Source: Campylobacter sp.
Lineage (GTDB): Bacteria; Campylobacterota; Campylobacteria; Campylobacterales; Campylobacteraceae
Assembly: GCF_020024835.1 (NCBI RefSeq)
Contig: NZ_JAHHTD010000019.1
Location: forward strand, 1-26,107
Direction: 5' to 3'
Length of the DNA stretch: 26,107 nt
Part shown: piece after piece, positions 1 through 8,573 of the stretch
How positions within the stretch are numbered: the stretch's first letter is position 1
How the letters are laid out: each line of letters starts with the position of its first letter
Notes under the pieces: generated by a model
The model's database searches: none
The model's input: only the letters and a program-made list of their open reading frames with translations
What the model was told of the DNA's origin: nothing
Made by a program: the position numbers and the translations under genes

Positions 1-670
1 AAAGTGTTTTGTAGTTTGTGTGTTCTAAGGATACTTTGTTTTCTTTTTTATGATTTTGTAAGATATGGATTAATTCTTTTAGCGTATTTGCAGTATCTAA
101 ATTTTTAAGATCAAGATGAGCTATATCTTTTTTTAAATTATGATTGTTGGCTGCTTTTATGCTACTTAAGAGACTAAAAAAACTTTGTGGAAGATTTTGC
201 TCTTTTAATGCATAATTTAATTTTGTTTCTAAAAAAACTCCAGAATTTTTTACTAAAGTAGAAAGATTTTTAGAATTTGCTTCCTTAGCGGGTTTGATTA
301 ATTCCTCTAATATCTTTATAAATTTTTCAAATTCTGGAATCTTAGAAAGTTCTGTTTGGAGTTCTTTTAAATCATTGGCAACATTAGGTGCAAAATTTAA
401 ATTTTTATTATTTTTTAATACCGCTAAATTTGGATTTTTTTCTGTGTTAATTTGATCTAAAAGTTTATTTAATAAATCTTGTATTTTTTGATCGACTTTG
501 CTTACATAGTCTTTTGGAAGTTTGATTTCATCTTTAGAGAGAATAGAATTTTTAAAAATATCATTAATCGATGTTTTTTTATCGAGTTTTTCTTTAGTAT
601 TTTCTTTGTTAATATCTTTTGAAGTTTCATTTTTTGTAAATTGTTTTTGATTTGAAATATTAGTTATCAT
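1..670 (-). CDS. FliK-like hook-length-control-type protein, N-terminal part (partial)
   Basis: Reading the minus strand from an ATG at 670 gives an open frame of 223 codons with no stop before the window edge, so the C-terminus is missing. The product is soluble-looking, with no signal peptide or membrane segment. It is rich in Lys, Asn, Glu and Leu and starts MITNISNQKQF. The start overlaps the end of the upstream MFS gene by 11 bp and has no good ribosome site, which suggests translational coupling. I recognise no domain in this part. In C. jejuni the gene in this position (Cj0849c) precedes an FlhB-C-terminal-like gene, and the family carries a FliK-type C-terminal domain. The flagellar assignment therefore rests on gene order and on the low-complexity N-terminus typical of FliK proteins. 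The coding frame itself is secure. Confidence 0.6.
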   Translation of the reverse strand, partial: MITNISNQKQFTKNETSKDINKENTKEKLDKKTSINDIFKNSILSKDEIKLPKDYVSKVDQKIQDLLNKLLDQINTEKNPNLAVLKNNKNLNFAPNVANDLKELQTELSKIPEFEKFIKILEELIKPAKEANSKNLSTLVKNSGVFLETKLNYALKEQNLPQSFFSLLSSIKAANNHNLKKDIAHLDLKNLDTANTLKELIHILQNHKKENKVSLEHTNYKTL

Positions 671-1856
671 CAAGCATTACCATATTGCCAGGTTTTCTTT
701 TAAATTTAGTGAAGTTTTTAAATTTAGGTTTATCGATAGCAAAAAGCACTAAAACACTTAATAAACAAATATAAAAATAAATAAAACCATAAGATTCAAA
801 ATAATGCATCAATGTTCCAAGTATTGCAGGTGCAAATAAAGCTCCACAAGAATAAGTAAATAAAACCGCTCTACCTAATTCTACTCTTTTGCTAGAATCA
901 TCAAGCATATCATTAGCACGTGCAAGAGAAAGTGCATATAAACAACACATACCCATACCTAATAAAAATCCAAAAAAATATTTAAAATATAGAGATTGAT
1001 TAAGTAATAATATACAAAGTGTAGCTATTAAGGCTGTAAAAGCACATAATATAATGGCAAATTTACGACTTATTTTATCAGAAAGTGTTCCAATGAAAAG
1101 TTGAGAAATAAAGCCTCCAAGCATAGTGCAAAATATAAAAAATGAAGCTTCCTTAGCACCAAAACCTTGTATTAAAATAAACAAAGAAGCCATAGAAAAA
1201 AATCCATTTAACAACATACCAGCGATAAAACTTGTAACTAAAGCTAAGGGCACTACATCAAAAACTTTTGGGATAGAGATTTTCGTTTTTTGTGGCAAAA
1301 TAGGCTCTTTAATGCGAATTAAAAATAAAGGTATAGAAGCAAACATAATAAAACTTGCACTTAGTATAAAAACCGTGTGGCTTGTAAAGTCAAAAGACAT
1401 TAATAAAATTCCAAATCCAGAAGAAGAATAAAATATAATCTCATAAAATGCTATTACTCTTGAGCGGATAGAATTTTTAGCTTTTTCATTTAACCATGAT
1501 TCTATAACCATTAAAAGGGCATAATAGCAAAAACCGAGCAAAAATCGCAAAAGCATCCAAAAATATAAATTTGCACTTAAGCTATGAAGCATAGTGGCTA
1601 TACCAAAAATAATAGCAAAAATTCCAAAAGACCTTATGTGTCCTACTTTAGAAACTATTCTGTGAGCGCAAATGGTGCTTATCATAGCGCCTAAAAAATA
1701 ACAACTTCCTATGATTCCAATATAAAAATTACTCACTTGATTTTGTTTTAAAATAATTGCTATGGAATTTACGGTCAATGCACTACCGATAAAGATAAAA
1801 GCCATTCCGAAAAATAAAGCAGTAAGTGATTGTATAGTTCTTTTTGAGCTTAACAT
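660..1856 (-). CDS. MFS transporter, YcaD-like
   Basis: A 398-residue protein with about 12 hydrophobic segments, the usual length for the major facilitator superfamily. A typical MFS motif A appears at the start of the second half (GTLSDKISRK, residues 256-265). The first half has the segment ending in ESWLNE (119-124), which is typical of the YcaD-like branch. It is an inner-membrane secondary transporter and the substrate cannot be read from sequence. The start overlaps the stop of the upstream 161-residue membrane protein by 7 bp, and its own stop overlaps the start of the FliK-like gene, so it is translated within the hemL operon. C. jejuni Cj0850c holds the same position. Nothing looks truncated. 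Confidence 0.85.
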   Translation of the reverse strand: MLSSKRTIQSLTALFFGMAFIFIGSALTVNSIAIILKQNQVSNFYIGIIGSCYFLGAMISTICAHRIVSKVGHIRSFGIFAIIFGIATMLHSLSANLYFWMLLRFLLGFCYYALLMVIESWLNEKAKNSIRSRVIAFYEIIFYSSSGFGILLMSFDFTSHTVFILSASFIMFASIPLFLIRIKEPILPQKTKISIPKVFDVVPLALVTSFIAGMLLNGFFSMASLFILIQGFGAKEASFFIFCTMLGGFISQLFIGTLSDKISRKFAIILCAFTALIATLCILLLNQSLYFKYFFGFLLGMGMCCLYALSLARANDMLDDSSKRVELGRAVLFTYSCGALFAPAILGTLMHYFESYGFIYFYICLLSVLVLFAIDKPKFKNFTKFKRKPGNMVMLDDN

Positions 1857-2335
1857 TTTCTTATTAAAAAATTATAAATTAATACCGCTAATGGTGTGAT
1901 TAACATTGCAATTAATAGGGCAAAAATGTCCATTAAACCTTGAAATTCCAAAACTAAAAATCCTAAAATGAAAAATATATAAGTAAAAATTTTAAATACT
2001 GAAAAAAATATCGTAGTATTTTTTAAAATATCTCTTAATTTTGGCTTTAAATCGTCTTCTAAGATAATAAAATTTACAATTTTTGGAAAAGAATCTATTT
2101 TTTTTGTAAAAATCTGCAAAGGTTTTTCGGTGAAATGATAGTTTTTAGCTTTTTTTAAGATAAAATTTTTGTAATTTATAAAAGATATTAAAATGATGAA
2201 ATTTTGTGCAAAAAAACCAAATTCAAAGCTTATTAAACTACTAAATTTGTATCCTTTATAGATAAAAACACCCATTAAAAAAATAAAATTTAATCCCAGC
2301 AAAAGACTTATTAAAATTTTAGGTTTTAATATCAT
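1850..2335 (-). CDS. Small integral membrane protein of unknown function
   Basis: A 161-residue very hydrophobic protein with roughly four membrane segments: near residues 8-26, 38-55, 107-130 and 132-155. A basic hydrophilic loop lies between the second and third. The C-terminus is RKC. I recognise no catalytic motif. It overlaps its upstream neighbour by 4 bp (ATGA type) and its downstream neighbour by 7 bp, so it is part of the cytochrome/hemL/MFS operon. C. jejuni has an integral membrane protein at the same place (Cj0851c). The function is unknown. A role tied to the adjacent AtpZ-like or MFS protein is possible but has no direct support. Confidence 0.8.
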   Translation of the reverse strand: MILKPKILISLLLGLNFIFLMGVFIYKGYKFSSLISFEFGFFAQNFIILISFINYKNFILKKAKNYHFTEKPLQIFTKKIDSFPKIVNFIILEDDLKPKLRDILKNTTIFFSVFKIFTYIFFILGFLVLEFQGLMDIFALLIAMLITPLAVLIYNFLIRKC

Positions 2336-2598
2336 TTTTTTAAGTCTTTGTAACGATTTTCTTTTGTAAATTCTTCATAGCTTTTAACTTGTGCTTTGTA
2401 AGCTTTAAATACGTTTAAAATAGCTGCACCTATGCCTATAAAAACACCTATCCAAAAAAACCAAGGAATTCCTGTCATTTTTTTTAAAAAAATCCCTATA
2501 CCTATCCCTATTAAAACAGCGACAACTATAGAAATTCCAAGGCTTAAACCATCTGCTGCTTCTATGCTTTTGCGTATGATTTGTTTTTTCTTACTCAT
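2332..2598 (-). CDS. AtpZ/AtpI-like small membrane protein
   Basis: An 88-residue protein with a basic N-terminus, two glycine-rich membrane helices (about residues 18-38 and 46-66) and a charged C-terminal tail. The helix-turn-helix layout and the second-helix motif FFWIGVFIGIGAAILNVFK resemble the AtpZ/AtpI family. That family is linked to assembly of the F-ATPase c-ring or to Mg2+ entry for the ATP synthase. Here it sits in the hemL operon and not in an atp operon, as in C. jejuni (Cj0852c). It overlaps both neighbours by 4 bp. The family call is from pattern recognition; a role in ATP synthase assembly is inferred. Confidence 0.7.
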   Translation of the reverse strand: MSKKKQIIRKSIEAADGLSLGISIVVAVLIGIGIGIFLKKMTGIPWFFWIGVFIGIGAAILNVFKAYKAQVKSYEEFTKENRYKDLKK

Positions 2599-3872
2599 AG
2601 AGTTTTAAAGCTTTCATAAGCTGCTTCTATAGTTGTATCTATAATTTTTTTGTTCATACGACTACAAATAAAGGCTGTTTCAAATTGAGAAGGTGCAAGA
2701 TAGATTCCTTTATTTAGCATTTGAGTATGAAATTTAGCAAAAAGTTCTGTATCTGATTTTAAGGCATCTTTGTAATTATAAACAGGATTTTCACAAAAGA
2801 AAAAGCCAAACATAGATCCTACGCAATTTACTTGTAAAGCAATACCACAATCATTTGCCACTTCTTTAAAACCTTTAATTAATCTTTTGCCTAGTTTTTC
2901 TAAATTTTTATATAAATCTTCATTTTCTCTTGCTTTTTTAACATTCGCATAGCCAGCTGCCATAGCTAAAGGATTGCCACTTAAAGTTCCTGCTTGATAA
3001 ACTCCTCCTAAGGGACTTAGCAAATCCATAATTTCAGCTTTTGCGGCAAAAGCAGCAGCTGGCATACCTCCTCCTATTACTTTACCAAAAGTTACTATAT
3101 CTGCTTTAATATTATAAATTCCATACGAACCAAGATATGAAGCCCTAAAACCACTCATTACTTCATCAAATATGAGTAAGATTTCGTATTGATCACAAAT
3201 TTTTCTTAGTTCTTGTAAAAATTCTATCTTACCTGGAATTAATCCCATATTTCCAGCTATAGGTTCTATAATAATACAAGCTATATTAGAATCTTTTTCT
3301 ACTAAAGCTTTAACGCTGTCTATGTCATTATAAGTTGCTATAAGAGTATTTTTTGCTACATCTTCTAAAACTCCTAAAGAACTTGGTGTATTAAAAGTGG
3401 CAGCACCACTTCCTGCACTAACTAATAAAGAATCAGAATGCCCGTGATAACATCCTTCAAATTTGATAATTTTATCTTTTTTAGTATATCCTCTTGCAAG
3501 ACGAATTGCACTCATAGTCGCTTCAGTTCCACTGCTTACGAAACGAATTTTATCTAAATGCTCCCAATCTTGTAAGATAAATTTGGCAAGTTTAGTTTCT
3601 ATTAAAGTTGGAGCACCAAAACTAGATCCAAGTTTTAATGATTTTTTACAAGCTTTTTCAATATCTTTATCACAATGACCAAAAAGTAATGGACCCCAAC
3701 TTTGAACATAATCTATGTAAGTTTTATCCTCAATATCAGTTATATAAGCACCTTTACCTTGTTTTATAAATAAAGGACTTGTTTTTACACTTGCAAAAGC
3801 ACGCACAGGAGAATTAACTCCACCAGCTATAAAATGGCACGCTTCTTCAAAAGCTTTTTCATTGTTTTTCAT
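2595..3872 (-). CDS. hemL: Glutamate-1-semialdehyde 2,1-aminomutase
   Basis: A 425-residue PLP enzyme that converts glutamate-1-semialdehyde to 5-aminolevulinate, the first committed tetrapyrrole precursor of the C5 haem pathway in the cytoplasm. Visible family marks are the N-terminal GGVNSPVRAF, the SSGTEATMSAIRLARG block (113-128), YHGHSDS (142-148) and FDEVMSGFR (235-243, with Asp236 for the PLP ring nitrogen). The PLP-binding lysine is Lys264 in TFGKVIGGGMP. Length is normal for the family. The gene lies between a c-type cytochrome gene upstream and an AtpZ-like gene downstream, with 4-bp overlaps on both sides. Haem precursor synthesis and a haem protein are thus co-translated. Confidence 0.97.
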   Translation of the reverse strand: MKNNEKAFEEACHFIAGGVNSPVRAFASVKTSPLFIKQGKGAYITDIEDKTYIDYVQSWGPLLFGHCDKDIEKACKKSLKLGSSFGAPTLIETKLAKFILQDWEHLDKIRFVSSGTEATMSAIRLARGYTKKDKIIKFEGCYHGHSDSLLVSAGSGAATFNTPSSLGVLEDVAKNTLIATYNDIDSVKALVEKDSNIACIIIEPIAGNMGLIPGKIEFLQELRKICDQYEILLIFDEVMSGFRASYLGSYGIYNIKADIVTFGKVIGGGMPAAAFAAKAEIMDLLSPLGGVYQAGTLSGNPLAMAAGYANVKKARENEDLYKNLEKLGKRLIKGFKEVANDCGIALQVNCVGSMFGFFFCENPVYNYKDALKSDTELFAKFHTQMLNKGIYLAPSQFETAFICSRMNKKIIDTTIEAAYESFKTL

Positions 3873-4210
3873 TGTTTATCCTTGTTGTTTTTAATATACA
3901 TATAAAGAGATCTTATTTCCTCTTCTGTTAAAGAATAAGTAGGCATAATGCTTTTTAAACCTTGTCCTTTATTAAGTATTTCTCGAAAACGAGCATAATC
4001 AATATTTTTAATACTTGGCACAATAAAAGGAACTTTTTCTTTTTGTTGCATATAATAGCCTAAGATTTTTTTTTCACCATTGCCATGGCATTTTGCACAA
4101 CTTATACCTCTTGGATTTTGATAAAGAGATTCTTGATATTCTCTTGGAGATATAAAATCTTCTGCAAAAGTATTAATAAGAATAAAAAGTGGAAAAAATA
4201 TAAATTTCAT
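3869..4210 (-). CDS. Periplasmic mono-haem cytochrome c
   Basis: A 113-residue protein with a short signal peptide (cleavage probably near residue 16). It has one haem-attachment motif CAKCH (38-42) and a likely distal ligand Met89 in the SIMPTY context. The tail TEEEIRSLYMYIKN is typical of the last helix of class I cytochromes c. It should be exported to the periplasm, receive covalent haem there and act as a small electron carrier. The redox partner is not evident. It is the first gene of the minus-strand operon and its stop overlaps the hemL start by 4 bp. A likely ribosome site (AAAGGTG) precedes the ATG at 4210. C. jejuni Cj0854c occupies the same place. Confidence 0.85.
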   Translation of the reverse strand: MKFIFFPLFILINTFAEDFISPREYQESLYQNPRGISCAKCHGNGEKKILGYYMQQKEKVPFIVPSIKNIDYARFREILNKGQGLKSIMPTYSLTEEEIRSLYMYIKNNKDKQ

Positions 4211-4246
4211 TGCACACCTTTAACAAAAAAAGAAGTTTTGGTATGA

Positions 4247-4252
4247 TACAAT
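4247..4252 (+). promoter_or_regulatory. Probable sigma-70 -10 box for folD-lepB
   Basis: TACAAT preceded by TTGGTATGA gives an extended -10 of the Campylobacter kind, with no clear -35. It lies 39 nt before the folD start, followed by an AAGGA ribosome site at 4282-4286. The same 81-bp gap must also carry the promoter for the divergent cytochrome c/hemL operon. Confidence 0.5.
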
Positions 4253-4291
4253 CTTTAAGTTAAATAAAGCTATAAAAATTTAAGGAAAAAA

Positions 4292-5134
4292 ATGACGCTT
4301 TTAGATGGTCAAAAACTAAGTAGTCAAATAAAAGAAAAGTTGAAAAATGAAGCCGTAGAATTAAAAAATAAGGGTGTTGAACCTTGTTTAGCTGTAATTT
4401 TAATAGGTGAAGATAGTGCAAGTGCCACTTATGTGAATTCTAAGGCTAAAGCGTGTGAGCAATGTGGAATTAAATCTTTAGTGTATAAATTAGATAATAA
4501 CACAACTCAAAATGAATTACTTGCATTGATAAATACACTAAATTATGATGATAGCGTAGATGGAATTTTAGTCCAACTTCCTCTTCCTAATCATATCAAC
4601 AAAGATATAATCTTAGAAAGTATAAATTCTAATAAAGATGTAGATGGCTTTCATCCTTTTAATGTAGGAAATTTAAATTTAAATTTAAAAAGAGGTTTTT
4701 TACCTTGCACTCCTTTAGGTGTAATGAAACTTTTAATGCATTATGGTATCAAAATAAAAGGATCTGATGTCGTGGTAATAGGTGCTTCAAATATAGTAGG
4801 GCGACCTATGGCTACACTTTTACTTAATGCAAATGCTAGTGTTAGTATTTGTCATATACATACTAAAGATTTGAAAATCTATACAAAAAACGCAGATATT
4901 GTTATAGTTGCTGCTGGCTGTCCTAATCTTTTAAAAGATGATATGATAAAAGATGGTGCAATTGTGGTTGATGTGGGTATTAATAGAGTTGATGGCAAAA
5001 TAGTTGGCGATGTAGATTTTGACAATGTTAGTAAAAAAGCAAGTTTTATTACTCCTGTCCCTGGTGGAGTTGGACCTATGACAATTGCTATGCTTTTAGA
5101 AAATACTATAAAATCTGCTAAAAATAGGGTATAA
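4292..5134 (+). CDS. folD: Bifunctional methylene-THF dehydrogenase/methenyl-THF cyclohydrolase
   Basis: A 280-residue cytoplasmic enzyme that interconverts 5,10-methylene-, 5,10-methenyl- and 10-formyl-tetrahydrofolate, supplying one-carbon units for purines and formyl-Met-tRNA. Family marks are the catalytic Lys51 in YVNSKAKACE, the QLPLP segment (about 94-98), the Rossmann-type VVVIGASNIVGRPMA block and the C-terminal PVPGGVGPMTIAMLLENT signature. Length matches the family. An AAGGA ribosome site lies 5 nt before the ATG. lepB starts 2 bp after the stop, so the two genes form one transcript, as in C. jejuni. Confidence 0.97.
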   Translation: MTLLDGQKLSSQIKEKLKNEAVELKNKGVEPCLAVILIGEDSASATYVNSKAKACEQCGIKSLVYKLDNNTTQNELLALINTLNYDDSVDGILVQLPLPNHINKDIILESINSNKDVDGFHPFNVGNLNLNLKRGFLPCTPLGVMKLLMHYGIKIKGSDVVVIGASNIVGRPMATLLLNANASVSICHIHTKDLKIYTKNADIVIVAAGCPNLLKDDMIKDGAIVVDVGINRVDGKIVGDVDFDNVSKKASFITPVPGGVGPMTIAMLLENTIKSAKNRV

Positions 5135-5136
5135 AT

Positions 5137-5985
5137 ATGAATTTTTTAAAAAAAATATATAAATTTACACAATCTTGGACTGGGACTTTAATTATAGTAT
5201 TGTTGGTAATATTTTTCTTTATACAAGCTTTTACTATACCAAGTGGTTCTATGAAAAATACCCTTTTAGTAGGTGATTTTTTATTTGTAAAAAAATTTTC
5301 ATATGGTATTCCAATCCCACATATACCTTGGTTAGAAATTCCTATTTTGCCTGATTTTAATAAAAATGGACATTTAATTGATGGTAAAGGTCCGCAAAGA
5401 GGAGATATCGTTGTCTTTAGGTATCCACACGATCCTAAAATTCATTATGTAAAAAGGTGTGTAGCTAAAGGTGGTGATGAAATTGTTTTTGCAAATAAAA
5501 CCTTATATATTCGTATGATAGAAGGTGATGAATATATGAAAGATTTTTATCCTAATAAAACAAAGATGATAGATGGAAAAATTTATGTAAAAGAGCCTTA
5601 TCTTGAAAGAGGGATCCATTATGATGAGAGAGTGGATATTGAGAATATATTTTTTAGATATTTAAGTTTAGGGCAGTTTGCGATGAAACCTGTTTCATTT
5701 AATGAGTTAGGAGTTGATAATATCTATGGTTACAATGCGTATTATTTTAAAGTTCCTAAAAATGAATATTTTATGATGGGTGATAACCGCGATCATTCTA
5801 GTGATAGTAGATTTTGGGGTAGTGTAGATTATAAATTTATAGTTGGACAACCTTGGTTTGTTTATTTTTCTTGGGATGAAAATAAAAAGGTTAGATGGGA
5901 AAGAGTTGGACGCTTAGTTGAGACAATAGAAAATGACAAGCGTTTTATTTATCACAATGAAAGTGATATAGACTCTTTAGAATAA
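5137..5985 (+). CDS. lepB: Signal peptidase I
   Basis: A 282-residue inner-membrane protease that removes signal peptides from exported proteins on the periplasmic side. A single N-terminal membrane segment (about 15-32) is followed by the catalytic serine in IPSGSM (Ser38) and the general base in HYVKR (Lys106). The C-terminal GDNRDHSSDSRFWG box is also present. E. coli LepB has two N-terminal segments; this single-anchor form is common in other bacteria. A stretch around residues 145-205, between the catalytic lysine and the GDNRD box, forms an enlarged insertion with no motif I recognise. It follows folD by 2 bp. C. jejuni calls the homologue lepP. Confidence 0.95.
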   Translation: MNFLKKIYKFTQSWTGTLIIVLLVIFFFIQAFTIPSGSMKNTLLVGDFLFVKKFSYGIPIPHIPWLEIPILPDFNKNGHLIDGKGPQRGDIVVFRYPHDPKIHYVKRCVAKGGDEIVFANKTLYIRMIEGDEYMKDFYPNKTKMIDGKIYVKEPYLERGIHYDERVDIENIFFRYLSLGQFAMKPVSFNELGVDNIYGYNAYYFKVPKNEYFMMGDNRDHSSDSRFWGSVDYKFIVGQPWFVYFSWDENKKVRWERVGRLVETIENDKRFIYHNESDIDSLE

Positions 5986-6147
5986 ATTACTTAAAGAAAC
6001 AAATATTATCAATATGCGTAAAATTTATGTATAGTTTTTACACATTTTTTAAAAAATAGCTATATATCTTTTAGCTTAGTATATTGTTTTAAGTTCTAAA
6101 CTGCGACAATTACTAAGAAAAATTTAAAGACAAATAAAGGACAAAAA

Positions 6148-7314
6148 ATGCTAAGTCAAAGATCTCAAAATCTTGGAGAGTCTCTCACTTTAGTTATGAC
6201 TGACATTGCTAAAAATTTAAAAGCAAATGGAGAAAAGGTCATTAGTTTTTCAGCAGGAGAACCAGATTTTGATACTCCAAAAATTATCAAAGATGCAGCA
6301 ATAAATGCTATAGAAAAAGGTTGTGGTGCATATACACCTGTTGTTGGTACAAAAGAAGTGATAGAAGCAATACAATACAAATTTAAAAATGATAATAACC
6401 TTGAATACAAAGCAAATGAAATTATTACAAATGCGGGTGCTAAACATTCTTTATTTATGGCTATTGAATGTTTAGTGCAAGAAGGTGATGAGGTAATTAT
6501 CCCTAGTCCTTATTGGGTGAGTTATCCTGAAATGGTTAAGTTTGCAGGTGGAACTCCTGTATTTATAGAAGGTGATGCTAAAAATGGATTTAAAATCACA
6601 CCTGAGCAATTAAAAAATGCACTTACTTCAAAGACTAAAGTTTTAATGTTTAATTCTCCTTCTAATCCTACAGGTTCTATATATTCTAAAGAAGAAATTA
6701 TTGCTTTAGCCAAAGTTTTAGAAGGAACTGATGTTGTAATTTTAAGTGATGAAATTTATGAAAAATTAGTATATGATGGAAAATTTTACGCATTTGCACA
6801 AGCTAGTGAAGATGCTTTTAATAGAACAGTAAGTATCAATGGACTTAGTAAATGTGGAGCAATGCCAGGGTGGCGTTTTGGATATATGGCTAGTAAAATG
6901 AGTGAATTTAATAAGGCGGTAAAAAAACTTCAAGGTCAAAGTACTTCTAATGTTTGTTCAATTGTGCAATATGCTGCTTTACCAGCTTTATTGGGTAAGG
7001 TAGATGATGATATTGAAGTGATGAAACAAGCTTTTTTAAAACGTAGAGAATTAGCTTGTAAAATTTTGTCTCAATGTTCAAAATTAAAATTAGAACAAAT
7101 TCCACAAGGAGCCTTTTATTTGTTTATTTCTTGTAAAGAAGTTGATGGTGATTCGATGAGATTTTGCAAGAGATTATTAGAAGAAGAAAAAGTTGCTTTG
7201 GTTCCTGGAATAGGATTTGGTATGCAAGGATATTTCAGACTTTCTTATGCAACAAATGAAAAAGATATAGAAGAAGGCTGCCAAAAAATTGTTGATTTTG
7301 TAAAAAGATATTAA
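6148..7314 (+). CDS. aspB: Aspartate aminotransferase (class I PLP)
   Basis: A 388-residue cytoplasmic class I aminotransferase, probably exchanging the amino group between aspartate and 2-oxoglutarate and so linking the TCA cycle to amino-acid metabolism. The sequence shows SAGEPDFDTP near the N-terminus, NSPSNPTG (169-176) and DEIY with Asp201. The PLP lysine is Lys235 in NGLSKCGAMPGWRFGY. A C-terminal FRLSYA carries the substrate-carboxylate arginine. An AAGGA ribosome site precedes the ATG by about 6 nt. The gene stands alone, with 162 bp before it and 78 bp after it. Within family I the exact substrate (aspartate, or also prephenate or other amino acids) cannot be fixed from sequence. 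Confidence 0.9.
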   Translation: MLSQRSQNLGESLTLVMTDIAKNLKANGEKVISFSAGEPDFDTPKIIKDAAINAIEKGCGAYTPVVGTKEVIEAIQYKFKNDNNLEYKANEIITNAGAKHSLFMAIECLVQEGDEVIIPSPYWVSYPEMVKFAGGTPVFIEGDAKNGFKITPEQLKNALTSKTKVLMFNSPSNPTGSIYSKEEIIALAKVLEGTDVVILSDEIYEKLVYDGKFYAFAQASEDAFNRTVSINGLSKCGAMPGWRFGYMASKMSEFNKAVKKLQGQSTSNVCSIVQYAALPALLGKVDDDIEVMKQAFLKRRELACKILSQCSKLKLEQIPQGAFYLFISCKEVDGDSMRFCKRLLEEEKVALVPGIGFGMQGYFRLSYATNEKDIEEGCQKIVDFVKRY

Positions 7315-7361
7315 AATCTATATAAATTAATTTTTAAGCAACTTATATAAGCAGTGGTTGA

Positions 7362-7367
7362 TACAAT
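7362..7367 (+). promoter_or_regulatory. Probable sigma-70 -10 box for tgt
   Basis: TACAAT in the context GGTTGATACAAT, an extended -10 of the Campylobacter type, sits 25 nt before the tgt start codon in the 78-bp aspB-tgt gap. This suggests tgt is transcribed separately from aspB. Confidence 0.45.
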
Positions 7368-7392
7368 TTTATAAAAATTACTAAGGTTATAA

Positions 7393-8514
7393 ATGCAGTT
7401 TAAAGTTGAGTATAAAAGTGCTAATGCAAGAGCTTGCAAGATTAAAACTTCTCATAGTGAATTTTTAACTCCTATTTTTATGCCTGTTGGAACTTTAGCT
7501 GCAGTTAAAAGCTTAGATGCTGTTGATATGAGTGAAATTTTAAATGCTAAAATTATTTTAGCAAATACCTATCATTTATATTTAAGACCTGGTTCGAAGG
7601 TTATTAGTAAAATGGGAGGATTGCATGGTTTTAGCAAATTTAACGGATCTTTTTTAACAGATAGTGGAGGTTTTCAAGCTTTCTCTTTAAATAAAAATTC
7701 AAAACCAAATGAAGACGGGATTGAATTTAAGAGTCATATTGATGGTAGTTTGCATTATTTTACTCCTCAAAGTGTTTTAGATGCTCAATATGATTTTAAT
7801 TCTGATATTATGATGATTTTAGATGATTTAGTTGCTTTACCAGCTACTAATGAACGTATTAAACTTTCTTTAAAAAGAACTATTAAATGGGCAAAAGAGG
7901 CTATTGAGTATCATAAAATTAAGCAAAATCAAGGTGTAGGTATAGGGCAAAATATTTTTGGAATTATTCAAGGCGGAACTGATTTTGAAGCTAGAAAAAA
8001 TTGCTCTTTATCACTTTGCGAGATGGATTTTGATGGCTTAGCTATTGGTGGTTTAAGTGTAGGAGAGGAAAATCAAGTGATGTATGATACTATAGAAGCT
8101 ATGATGCCTTTTGTAGATGAAAATAGACCTAGATATCTTATGGGAGTTGGAACACCAGAAGATTTGGTTGAAAATGTCTCAAGAGGGGTTGATATGTTTG
8201 ATTGTGTGATGCCAACTAGAAATGCAAGAAATGGGACTTTTTTTACGAGTTTTGGTAAATTTAATATTAAAAAATCTGAATTTATTACAGATCACTTGCC
8301 AATAGATTTAAAATGTTCATGTTACACTTGTAAAAATTTTTCAAGAGCTTATTTAAATCATTTATTTAAAGCAAAAGAACTGACTTTTTTTCGTCTTGCA
8401 AGTTTGCATAATTTACATTATTATTTAGACTTAGTAAAACAGATGAGAGAAGCCATTGTAAAAGATGAATTTGAAAAATTTAAGAAAGAATTCTACCGAC
8501 AAAGAATGAATTAA
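7393..8514 (+). CDS. tgt: tRNA-guanine(34) transglycosylase
   Basis: A 373-residue enzyme that swaps guanine 34 for preQ1 in tRNAs with GUN anticodons (Asp, Asn, His, Tyr), the key step of queuosine formation. Visible residues are Asp90 in LTDSGGFQ, the substrate loop GGLSVGE (219-225) and the nucleophile Asp270 in MFDCVMPTRNARNG. The zinc site is Cys308, Cys310, Cys313 and His339. All are intact, and length matches bacterial Tgt. The stop at 8514 faces the 3' end of the minus-strand tRNA-Arg gene, with 59 bp between. No recognisable terminator lies there, only an all-AT palindrome. Confidence 0.97.
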   Translation: MQFKVEYKSANARACKIKTSHSEFLTPIFMPVGTLAAVKSLDAVDMSEILNAKIILANTYHLYLRPGSKVISKMGGLHGFSKFNGSFLTDSGGFQAFSLNKNSKPNEDGIEFKSHIDGSLHYFTPQSVLDAQYDFNSDIMMILDDLVALPATNERIKLSLKRTIKWAKEAIEYHKIKQNQGVGIGQNIFGIIQGGTDFEARKNCSLSLCEMDFDGLAIGGLSVGEENQVMYDTIEAMMPFVDENRPRYLMGVGTPEDLVENVSRGVDMFDCVMPTRNARNGTFFTSFGKFNIKKSEFITDHLPIDLKCSCYTCKNFSRAYLNHLFKAKELTFFRLASLHNLHYYLDLVKQMREAIVKDEFEKFKKEFYRQRMN

Positions 8515-8573
8515 ATATAATTATATTTTAAAATACTATAAAAGCAATATATTTAGAATGATAAAATTAGAGG

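Noticed and set aside
1126..1431. A 101-codon open frame on the plus strand inside the MFS gene
   Set aside because: It is antisense to a clear MFS transporter, has no ribosome site and a composition typical of a shadow frame. The same applies to the antisense frames inside hemL, aspB, ftsW, glnH, glnQ, glyS, the M23 gene and ribB.
8513..8528. A perfect 16-bp palindrome (all A/T) after the tgt stop, as a terminator
   Set aside because: It has no loop, no G-C pairs and no following T-run, so it would be a very weak hairpin. Such palindromes are expected by chance in DNA this A/T-rich.
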